A stretch of 7,259 nt of DNA from Candidatus Cloacimonadota bacterium (lineage in GTDB: Bacteria > Cloacimonadota > Cloacimonadia > Cloacimonadales > JAFGVF01): assembly GCA_016938155.1 (NCBI GenBank), contig JAFGVF010000344.1, forward strand, positions 1-7,259. Direction: 5' to 3'. A program made the position numbers and the translations under genes. Below are positions 1 to 5,413 of this stretch, one piece after another. The first letter of the stretch is position 1; each line of letters opens with the position of its first letter. The notes under the pieces were generated by a model that did not search any database, was not told the origin of the DNA, and saw nothing but the letters and a program-made list of their open reading frames with translations.

Positions 1-690
1 ACCTGTAATCGCAAGGGCATTCATGAAGTCGGCATGTCGGTCTCTCTGAATCACCTGCGTGGAGATATTAACAGGTTTCAGCCCCATGTGTTTACAGGCA
101 ATCTCTTCAACCTTGGGGGAGAGATGAGCGTAATTACCTACTGCACCGGAGATTTGACCGACACTTACAGTTTCCAGGACAGCTTCCATTCTCTTGATAT
201 TTCGGTTCATTTCATCGTACCAAAGACCGAACTTGAGACCGAAAGAGGTCGGTTCGGCATGGATACCGTGTGATCTGCCGATGCACAGAGTGTCTTTATA
301 AGCAATTGCTTTCTCTTTCAATACGAGAGTAAAGTTTTTCATCTCTTTAATGATAAGTTCAGTTGCCTGCTTCAATTGTAATGCTGTTGCAGTATCAAGA
401 ACATCTGAGGAGGTCATTCCATAATGAATCCAACGAGCTGAGGGTCCAACATACTCAGCAACATTAGTGAGAAAAGCGATAATATCATGCTTAGTAATCA
501 GCTCAATCTCATCAACTCTTTCAACATTGAAATCAGCTTTTTCAATGATGTTTTTTAAGTCAGCCGAGGGAATAATTCCCAGTTCATTCATTGCTTTACA
601 AGCTGCAATCTCTACATCAAGCCAGCATTGATAGCGGTTCTGTTGACTCCAGATGTCTCCCATTTCCTTCATAGTATAGCGTTCAATCAT
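1..690 (-). CDS. purB: Adenylosuccinate lyase, N-terminal 230 residues (runs off left edge)
   Basis: Adenylosuccinate lyase is a cytosolic homotetramer of the fumarase/aspartase superfamily. It removes fumarate from SAICAR and from adenylosuccinate, serving both IMP and AMP synthesis. The frame is open from the ATG at 690 to the window edge without a stop. The protein starts MIERYTMKEM, followed by IWSQQNRY and WLDVE, which is the short Bacillus subtilis-like type. The catalytic histidines fall at the B. subtilis positions: H68 in KHDIIAF and H141 in GRSHGIHAEPT. TSSDVLDT lies at 93-100 and the QRDRHADFM motif at 215-223. The usual GRTHG motif reads GRSHG, a mild change. The catalytic serine loop (SSAMPHKRNP in relatives) would lie beyond the edge, so only about half of the usual 430-470 residues is visible. 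It is the third gene of the operon, 10 nt after the lipoprotein stop. The assignment is secure. Confidence 0.97.
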   Translation of the reverse strand, partial: MIERYTMKEMGDIWSQQNRYQCWLDVEIAACKAMNELGIIPSADLKNIIEKADFNVERVDEIELITKHDIIAFLTNVAEYVGPSARWIHYGMTSSDVLDTATALQLKQATELIIKEMKNFTLVLKEKAIAYKDTLCIGRSHGIHAEPTSFGLKFGLWYDEMNRNIKRMEAVLETVSVGQISGAVGNYAHLSPKVEEIACKHMGLKPVNISTQVIQRDRHADFMNALAITG

Positions 691-697
691 GATTATA

Positions 698-702
698 CCT
701 TT
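698..702 (-). promoter_or_regulatory. purB ribosome binding site overlapping the upstream stop codon
   Basis: The minus strand reads TAAAGGTATAATC before the ATG at 690. AAAGG sits 7 nt upstream of the start and its first two bases are part of the TAA stop (703-701) of the lipoprotein gene. Ribosomes finishing the lipoprotein would therefore end on the purB initiation site, which is consistent with translational coupling. Confidence 0.65.
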
Positions 703-1306
703 ATTGTTTTTTATAATTATCTATTTGCAGTGTCAGAAATTTCTTATCATTGTGAACTAAGCAGACTTCCTTGGGATATCCATTAAATTCATACTCAAAA
801 GTAACTTTATCCTTCTTTGAAAAAGTAACATAACTCAACTGCATTTTATTGTTGAAATTGAATTCCATCTTCTTAAGAAGTGCCTTTTTATTGAGCATAA
901 TTTCATCTGACTTTGGAAGGAGATATTTGCTTACTGAAAAGTCAAAAGGCAATTCCTCTATATGAATATTCGCAGGAAGTGAGTCACTGAGTCCAGGAAA
1001 ACCGCTTGTATCAATCGTCAAAGAATCAACATAGTCAACTTTAAGCAGTGGTTTTGGATTAAGACCCATTAAGCCGGCATTGAAAACAGTGAAGTGAAAC
1101 TCATTCCCATCTTTGTTAAGGGCGAAGTTCTTACGAATACTGAACGCCTGATAGTTCACTTCAACAATCCCGTCCATGTGGAAGCTTTCCCACAGTGAGA
1201 GATTATGTTCCAATGCCTTTCTCTCAGATTTAAAACCTGTCTGAAAAATGGAACAGCCACTTAAAATCAAGAGTAAGAAAGCAATAATCAATAATCGAAA
1301 TTTCAT
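701..1306 (-). CDS. Small lipoprotein, LolB/DUF4292-like candidate
   Basis: This encodes a 201-residue predicted lipoprotein. The N-terminus MKFRLLIIAFLLLILSGC has a basic start, a hydrophobic core and the lipobox L15-S-G-C18, so processing and lipidation at C18 are expected. Residue 19 is Ser, which in the classical +2 rule favours transfer to the outer membrane. The mature part alternates beta-like stretches (GIVEVNYQAFSIRKNFAL, NEFHFTVFNAGLMGLNPKPLLKVDY, TFEYEFNGYPKEVCLV). This looks like the half-open beta-barrel of LolA/LolB and the DUF4292 family, which bind lipids or lipoproteins at the outer membrane. That link is inferred from length, lipobox and strand pattern, and no diagnostic residue proves it. 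A GAGGAG site (1312-1317) lies 5 nt before the ATG. The gene lies 57 nt after the regulator stop and 10 nt before purB, in what looks like one operon. Confidence 0.8.
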   Translation of the reverse strand: MKFRLLIIAFLLLILSGCSIFQTGFKSERKALEHNLSLWESFHMDGIVEVNYQAFSIRKNFALNKDGNEFHFTVFNAGLMGLNPKPLLKVDYVDSLTIDTSGFPGLSDSLPANIHIEELPFDFSVSKYLLPKSDEIMLNKKALLKKMEFNFNNKMQLSYVTFSKKDKVTFEYEFNGYPKEVCLVHNDKKFLTLQIDNYKKQ

Positions 1307-1311
1307 TATAA

Positions 1312-1317
1312 CTCCTC
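1312..1317 (-). promoter_or_regulatory. Ribosome binding site of the lipoprotein gene
   Basis: GAGGAG on the minus strand, 5 nt before the ATG at 1306. It is strong and supports the start just before the signal peptide. The 57-nt gap to the regulator stop shows no GC-rich stem with a U tract, so I see no terminator between the two genes. Confidence 0.75.
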
Positions 1318-1363
1318 AGGTTGTATGTAAATCATGAGAGTAATATTTGTAAATAACTTTCCC

Positions 1364-3712
1364 TTAATCAAGCTTAAATTTCTGTAGTCTTCGGGTCATG
1401 GCACTTGGAGTAATCCCCAGTAAATCAGCAGCTTTGCTTTTGCGATTGCCTGAAAGCTCCAGAGCTTTTTTAACTGCTGCAAATTCTATCTTCTCAAGAT
1501 TAAGAGTTGTGAAGGTTAGAAGATAGTCTTCTCCTGCCTTTTCATTGGAAACAGGTTCATAAACGATACTCAGTCCTGAACTTTTCAAAGCAGAGGTCAG
1601 ATTCATTCCGGTTCGTAGAAAAAGTACTGTTCGTTCTATGATGTTTCTAAGTTCGCGAACATTCCCGGGGTAACTGTAAGTCTTCAGCATTTCCATTGCT
1701 TTTTCATCTAAATCAGGCTTGATAATTGCCATTTTTTCACAATACTTCCGGAGATAATAATCTGCTAACACAGGAATGTCAGCCTGACGCTCTCGTAGGG
1801 GAGGGATGGTGATGATGAAGGTATTTATACGATTATGTAAATCGAGTCTGAACAGCCTGCTTTTCACTAATTCTTCAAGATTTTGATGAGTAGCACAGAT
1901 GAGACGGAAGTCAGTCTTCTCGGGTTTGTTACTGCCTAATGGAGTAAAGTTTTTACTTTCAAGTACTTTTAAAAGTTTCGATTGCAGGGCATAGGGCATA
2001 TCACCTATTTCATCCAGAAATAGAGTACCATTATTTGCTTCGGCTAAGAAACCGGAATTATCCCTTTGAGCTCCTGTGAAAGCCCCCTTTTTATAGCCAA
2101 AGAACTCGCTTTCGAACATTGTTTCCGGAATAGCGGAGCAGTTTACTTCACAAAACGAACCGGCTTTGCGATTACTGTTTCTATGGATGAGATCAGCAAT
2201 AATCTGCTTGCCCGTTCCACTTTCTCCAAGAATTAAGACATTTATATCAGGATGTTCAGCAGCTAATTGAACTTTTTGTAACACATCTTTAATCTTCTGA
2301 CTTACTCCGATGAACTCATCCTCAATGCTTTCATGTAAGCGACGATTGATTAGGTTAATTCTTCGGTCTCGTTCCTGTATTTTCTGCTTTTCGTTGGCAA
2401 TCTCTCTTTCAAGGGAGTTAACTTTCTCTTCCAGCTGAGAATTGTGCATCTTTTTTTCAATAGCTTTAATCTGCTCAGCTATTTCCAGGGCTTCTTTGTA
2501 GCGTTCAGAACTCTTCAGGAAACCAAGATATGTTTTATAAGTATTAAGCATTAAAACATACATTACTCCGTCTTTGAATCTTTCTATGTTTTCCAGTAAA
2601 AGCTTTTCCGCTTCTTCGTTCCTACCCAATGTAAGCAGGAATTCAGCAACTTCATTGGTAACATAATAAATTTGGTCACGAGAGCCATTTCCCTTTATAA
2701 AATTTAAGGCTTTAAAATAGGATTTAACAGCTTCTTCATGATCGCCTTTAAGCTGTGAAAAGTTGGCGAATCTTTGATAATACACCATCGTTGATTGAGC
2801 ATCTTTGTAATGAGAATTGAACTTTTTCAATATCTTCAGATACTTATCCATCCCTTCTATATTGCTTTCATAAAGATTAATCAAAATCAGATAAGAAAGT
2901 GAATTTGCCCATGATACTTGTCCGAATTTATCAAGCAGCTTCCACTTTCCCATGTTAGCATTAAGTTCGAATTGCCTGGAGGCTTTTTTGTAATCTTTCA
3001 TGTTGTAATAGATCATACCAATATTGGCATTGATAACTACTTTACCGGAATAATCCTTTTCTACTGTGTATTTCTCTGATTTACGATAGGCATCCAATGC
3101 TTTATCAACTCGTTTCTGTTTATTATAAAGATTACCCAAATGAAGATAAAGCTTACTCTCTACAGCTAAATCAATCTTGTTGTTAGCAGATATGCCCATA
3201 AGCAGAATCTGTTCAGCCTCTTCAAGTTTATTGCATCTTTCCAAAGAAAGACCCAGATTGGAATAAAGGAATTTCATCCTGGGAGGAAGTGTTGTATCTC
3301 CTAACAGCTCAAGAACTTTCAAACCTGATTCTGCAGATTTACTGTTTTCTCCTATTGTGAGGTATAATACACAAAGCAGATACTCCATCTCTGCCTGACA
3401 TTGCTTTTCTCCATTAAGATACACAAATTTTCTAATCTCTTCAACATTCTTAATATCTACTTTTCCGGGAGTATAGATCATTAGCTGTATAAATCCGCAA
3501 TAGCACAAAGAAATTGCGTTTTTATCTTCTTTTCCAGGAGAACTGTTATAATTCAAGTAATCGGAATAGTACTCTTTAGCAAGATTAAGATAATCTCCAA
3601 CCTTTTCAATACCACTACGCCCCATCTCTTGATAGTTTTCAGCAATCAACTTTATTCTGTCCAGTTTAGACAATGCTTTTAAATTCTCATCAAATTTCTT
3701 GTAATCAAACAT
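1364..3712 (-). CDS. TPR-containing sigma-54-dependent transcriptional activator (AAA+ plus Fis-type HTH)
   Basis: This is a bacterial enhancer-binding protein of 782 residues, expected to use ATP hydrolysis to open promoters bound by sigma-54 RNA polymerase. The N-terminal half (about 146-415) shows repeated TPR-like helix pairs, for example SNLGLSLERCNKLEEAEQIL, LHLGNLYNKQKRVDKALDAY and FANFSQLKGDHEEAVKSYFK. It has no receiver, GAF or PAS domain. A charged coiled coil follows at about 416-460. The AAA+ domain has Walker A GESGTGK (496-502), an intact sigma-54 contact loop GAFTGA (543-548), Walker B GTLFLDE (562-568), PPLRER (637-642) and YPGNVREL (681-688). The C-terminal 45 residues form a Fis-type helix-turn-helix (LSGNRKSKAADLLGITPSAM). 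Walker A is followed by Q where E is usual. An upstream in-frame TTG at 3727 would add five residues, but the ATG at 3712 is preceded by GAGGAG at 7 nt and is preferred. The ligand or partner of the TPR part is unknown. The gene is divergent from the secreted protein at 3984. Confidence 0.95.
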   Translation of the reverse strand: MFDYKKFDENLKALSKLDRIKLIAENYQEMGRSGIEKVGDYLNLAKEYYSDYLNYNSSPGKEDKNAISLCYCGFIQLMIYTPGKVDIKNVEEIRKFVYLNGEKQCQAEMEYLLCVLYLTIGENSKSAESGLKVLELLGDTTLPPRMKFLYSNLGLSLERCNKLEEAEQILLMGISANNKIDLAVESKLYLHLGNLYNKQKRVDKALDAYRKSEKYTVEKDYSGKVVINANIGMIYYNMKDYKKASRQFELNANMGKWKLLDKFGQVSWANSLSYLILINLYESNIEGMDKYLKILKKFNSHYKDAQSTMVYYQRFANFSQLKGDHEEAVKSYFKALNFIKGNGSRDQIYYVTNEVAEFLLTLGRNEEAEKLLLENIERFKDGVMYVLMLNTYKTYLGFLKSSERYKEALEIAEQIKAIEKKMHNSQLEEKVNSLEREIANEKQKIQERDRRINLINRRLHESIEDEFIGVSQKIKDVLQKVQLAAEHPDINVLILGESGTGKQIIADLIHRNSNRKAGSFCEVNCSAIPETMFESEFFGYKKGAFTGAQRDNSGFLAEANNGTLFLDEIGDMPYALQSKLLKVLESKNFTPLGSNKPEKTDFRLICATHQNLEELVKSRLFRLDLHNRINTFIITIPPLRERQADIPVLADYYLRKYCEKMAIIKPDLDEKAMEMLKTYSYPGNVRELRNIIERTVLFLRTGMNLTSALKSSGLSIVYEPVSNEKAGEDYLLTFTTLNLEKIEFAAVKKALELSGNRKSKAADLLGITPSAMTRRLQKFKLD

Positions 3713-3719
3713 AAAGTAT

Positions 3720-3725
3720 CTCCTC
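3720..3725 (-). promoter_or_regulatory. Ribosome binding site that sets the regulator start
   Basis: GAGGAG on the minus strand, 7 nt before the ATG at 3712. The alternative TTG start at 3727 lies upstream of this site and includes it in its coding region, so translation from the ATG is more likely. Confidence 0.8.
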
Positions 3726-3737
3726 AATAAGCTGAGG
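3720..3737 (-). promoter_or_regulatory. Hairpin that would sequester the regulator Shine-Dalgarno
   Basis: On the minus strand CCTCAG (3737-3732) can pair with TTGAGG (3727-3722) across the 4-nt loop CTTA. The stem has five Watson-Crick pairs and one G-U pair. The 3' arm contains GAGG of the GAGGAG ribosome binding site. If the mRNA starts upstream, this fold would partly hide the site and could limit or regulate translation. The pairing is read directly; a regulatory role is inferred. Confidence 0.45.
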
Positions 3738-3775
3738 TCAGGAAATTGATAGAGAGTTAGATTTCAAGTTAATTC

Positions 3776-3791
3776 TTTGCGAATTCGCAAA
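3776..3791. repeat. 16-bp perfect palindrome, candidate operator
   Basis: TTTGCGAATTCGCAAA is its own reverse complement over 16 bp. It lies 64 nt upstream of the regulator ATG. Dimeric Fis-type helix-turn-helix activators bind inverted repeats, so this could be an autoregulatory or upstream activator site. No binding evidence exists in the sequence itself. Confidence 0.5.
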
Positions 3792-3813
3792 AGACTTTTA
3801 AAAACGCTTTTCA

Positions 3814-3836
3814 TTAACGCAATCTGCTTCCGTTAA
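3814..3836. repeat. Inverted repeat TTAACG-N11-CGTTAA, candidate operator
   Basis: TTAACG at 3814-3819 is mirrored by CGTTAA at 3831-3836, with an 11-nt spacer, so the half-site centres are 17 nt apart. It lies between the palindrome and the second copy of the direct repeat. It may be a dimer-binding site, although 6-bp arms in AT-rich DNA can arise by chance. Confidence 0.35.
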
Positions 3837-3946
3837 CAATCAGCCAAGTTAATTTACTGGAATTTTATCTATATGAACAACCGTGAGTTAGCGATTTATT
3901 CTGACTAATTCGGCAATTGGAACAGATATTTGTATATAGATATGTA

Positions 3947-3959
3947 AGCTGAAACAGCT
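3947..3959 (+). promoter_or_regulatory. Short hairpin in the probable 5' leader of the secreted-protein gene
   Basis: AGCTG-AAA-CAGCT forms a 5-bp stem with a 3-nt loop. It ends 24 nt before the ATG at 3984 and leaves the ribosome binding site free. It could be a leader structure or an inverted binding site; the evidence is weak. Confidence 0.25.
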
Positions 3960-3972
3960 AATTAGTAAAAAT

Positions 3973-3976
3973 GGAG
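3973..3976 (+). promoter_or_regulatory. Ribosome binding site of the 458-residue secreted protein
   Basis: GGAG lies 7 nt upstream of the ATG at 3984. It supports this start, which also places a signal peptide exactly at the N-terminus. Confidence 0.7.
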
Positions 3977-3983
3977 TGAAAAG

Positions 3984-5360
3984 ATGAGAAAAAGTATCAT
4001 CATTTGTTTATTGGTTTCGATTAACATGTTATTTGGTGTGGTTACGAAAGGTCATTCTGACATTAACACCTGTAATGTGAGTGCAAAATTGTTCAACGGC
4101 TCAAGTATGCATTTAGTAAATGGGCAAACAGAGACAGGAAAAGGAGTTGTTGGGAACAGCACAGTTAAGGACAGAAGTTGGGAGACAATTAAAAATGAAA
4201 CATTTGAAGGAGCTTGGCCCAATGACTGGAATTGCTATTCAGAAAATGAAATTGATTGCTATTGGTCAGACAACAATGATAGAGCTTACGAGGGAAATTG
4301 GAGCGGGTATTGTGCCGATGGTGGTAACGAAAGTCAGTCCGGTGGATATCTCAGCGGTATGGAAACCTGGATGGTTTATGGACCCTTCAGTTTAGCTGAC
4401 TGTAATGATGCTGAATTGAATTATAGAGTATGGTATGAAACAGAAAGCAATTATGATTATTTCAAAGTCTATGCTTCCACTGACGGTCAATCATACTGGG
4501 GGCTTGAGTATAGTGGTAACTCCAATGGTTGGCAAAATCATTCCTTCGATTTAACGGATGTGTACACTCTTGGAAATGTTATAGGTAAAAATAATGTCTG
4601 GATTGCTTTCGAATTTGAAAGTGATTCCTCCATCACCTATGAAGGTGTTTATGTTGATAATGTTGACCTTAGAAAAAACTACATTGCTCCCGATATTTTT
4701 GCAGCTCCAAGCATCTACAGTATTGCTGTTGTAAATGGAGTTGATATGAATGAAGATAATTTCTACGAGTCATTTTGGTTACAACTTGATGTTGATGCAG
4801 TGACTCCAACTCTTAGAGATGTAGTTAGAGCTGAAGAGTGCTTTGTTGAGGTTATTCGTACTGATAACGACCAGATTGTTTGTACGGGTGGACCTTTCCA
4901 TTTCACTGGGATGTTGACTTCTGATAATGCATATGTCGGTCCCATCTCCATGCAGGAATGGAATGACAATAGCTATTTCGAATTTGAGGTTGTAGTTACT
5001 AACAACTTAGGCACAAGCAGTCAAAATATTTCCGTGCCGTTACAGGGACTTTATACACCCAATGCAGATGATGTTAATCAGGCTTACTTCACAAGTTTAA
5101 AGAATTACCCGAATCCCTTTAATCCGGAGACTACTATCTCTTTCACTCTGAAACAAAGAGAGCATGTAACACTGGAGATATTCAATGCAAAGGGTCAATT
5201 AGTAAACAAACTTGTTTCAGAAACACTAAATGCAGGTACTCATTCCTTGGTTTGGAAGGGAAATGATAAAGATGGTAAAAAGGCAGCATCGGGAGTGTAT
5301 TTCTACAGACTTACAACTCCTACAATTTCCTCAGCAGAAAGAATGCTCCTAATGAAGTAG
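3984..5360 (+). CDS. Secreted protein with MAM/choice-of-anchor J-like domain and T9SS-type C-terminal sorting domain
   Basis: This is a complete 458-residue predicted exported protein of unknown specific role. Residues 1 to about 23 form a Sec signal peptide (MRKS, then a hydrophobic core to VV). Residues about 67-230 look like a jelly-roll adhesion module of the MAM or choice-of-anchor J kind. It opens with ETFEGAWPNDW, has central strands ending in W/F-rich segments, and closes with YEGVYVDNVDLR. Residues about 235-355 are an Ig-like beta region I do not recognise (SIYSIAVVNGVDMNEDNF onward). Residues 373-458 are a type A-like sorting domain: YPNPFNPETTI, FNAKGQLV, AGTHSLVWKG, ASGVYFYRL and the terminal MLLMK. 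In T9SS bacteria such tails direct passage across the outer membrane and are then cleaved. No catalytic motif is visible, so binding or surface-structural work is more likely than enzymatic activity. Cys at 30, 84, 92, 110, 140, 286 and 300 could form disulfides. The gene is divergent from the regulator, which may control it. Confidence 0.92.
   Translation: MRKSIIICLLVSINMLFGVVTKGHSDINTCNVSAKLFNGSSMHLVNGQTETGKGVVGNSTVKDRSWETIKNETFEGAWPNDWNCYSENEIDCYWSDNNDRAYEGNWSGYCADGGNESQSGGYLSGMETWMVYGPFSLADCNDAELNYRVWYETESNYDYFKVYASTDGQSYWGLEYSGNSNGWQNHSFDLTDVYTLGNVIGKNNVWIAFEFESDSSITYEGVYVDNVDLRKNYIAPDIFAAPSIYSIAVVNGVDMNEDNFYESFWLQLDVDAVTPTLRDVVRAEECFVEVIRTDNDQIVCTGGPFHFTGMLTSDNAYVGPISMQEWNDNSYFEFEVVVTNNLGTSSQNISVPLQGLYTPNADDVNQAYFTSLKNYPNPFNPETTISFTLKQREHVTLEIFNAKGQLVNKLVSETLNAGTHSLVWKGNDKDGKKAASGVYFYRLTTPTISSAERMLLMK
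5100..5357 (+). other. Coding part for the C-terminal sorting domain (458-residue protein)
   Basis: It encodes residues 373-458. The landmarks are YPNPFNPE, the I/F-rich strands, KGQLV, the GTHSLVWKG turn, SGVYFY and LMK at the end. It matches the Por-type/FlgD Ig-like tail pattern of T9SS cargo in the FCB group. Confidence 0.85.
5106..5125 (+). repeat. Left arm of a 20-bp inverted repeat between the two sorting-domain genes
   Basis: These 20 bp, coding YPNPFNP in the plus-strand gene, recur as a perfect reverse complement at 5647-5666, where they code the same residues of the minus-strand gene. Extended to 26 bp, the arms differ at two positions. The likely cause is shared ancestry of the sorting domains plus matching codon choice. 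Confidence 0.9.
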
Positions 5361-5387
5361 TGCAAACTACTCACCAATAAGCTCAAT

Positions 5388-5413
5388 GCCCGGTAGAAAT
5401 ATCGGGCTTTGTT
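5388..5413 (+). terminator. Rho-independent terminator between the convergent genes
   Basis: GCCCGGTA (5388-5395) pairs with TATCGGGC (5400-5407) in an 8-bp stem with one G-U pair. It closes on a GAAA tetraloop (5396-5399), a stable GNRA type, and is followed by TTTGTT. It lies 27 nt after the TAG of the plus-strand gene. The T run overlaps the stop codon of the opposing gene at 5412-5414. On the minus strand the same stem is followed by ATTGAGCTTATT, so it would terminate leftward transcription poorly, if at all. Confidence 0.8.

Larger units (their letters stand above)
3765..3854. repeat. Direct repeat CAAGTTAATT, two copies 80 nt apart
   Basis: CAAGTTAATT occurs at 3765-3774 and again at 3845-3854. 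Each copy is followed shortly by a GAATT (3781-3785 and 3860-3864). The two copies flank the palindrome and the inverted repeat. This could be a pair of protein binding sites, but chance is possible in AT-rich DNA. Confidence 0.35.
3713..3983. promoter_or_regulatory. Divergent intergenic control region
   Basis: These 271 nt separate the regulator (leftward) from the secreted-protein gene (rightward) and must hold both promoters. The region is AT-rich and holds no credible gene. It contains a perfect palindrome (3776-3791), an inverted TTAACG/CGTTAA pair (3814-3836), a 10-bp direct repeat 80 nt apart, and a short hairpin near the rightward start. No clear -35/-10 pair and no matching -24/-12 element was found on either strand, so the promoters are not placed. 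Confidence 0.7.

Noticed and set aside
34..273. Plus-strand open frame of 79 codons
   Set aside because: It lies wholly inside purB on the other strand, and its translation shows no family features.
3710..3727. TTG at 3727 as the regulator start
   Set aside because: The Shine-Dalgarno GAGGAG lies downstream of it and is correctly spaced for the ATG at 3712.
3831..3848. Possible sigma-54 promoter TTGGCTG...TTAACG on the minus strand
   Set aside because: The -24 half is fair, but the -12 half lacks TTGC.
3917..3933. Possible sigma-54 promoter TTGGAAC...TTTGT on the plus strand
   Set aside because: The GG to G spacing is one base too long and the GC of the -12 element is missing.
4120..4395. 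Plus-strand open frame of 91 codons
   Set aside because: It overlaps the secreted-protein gene in another frame; the main frame has the signal peptide and domains.
4763..4969. Minus-strand open frame of 68 codons
   Set aside because: Antisense to the secreted-protein gene, with no ribosome binding site or recognisable domain.
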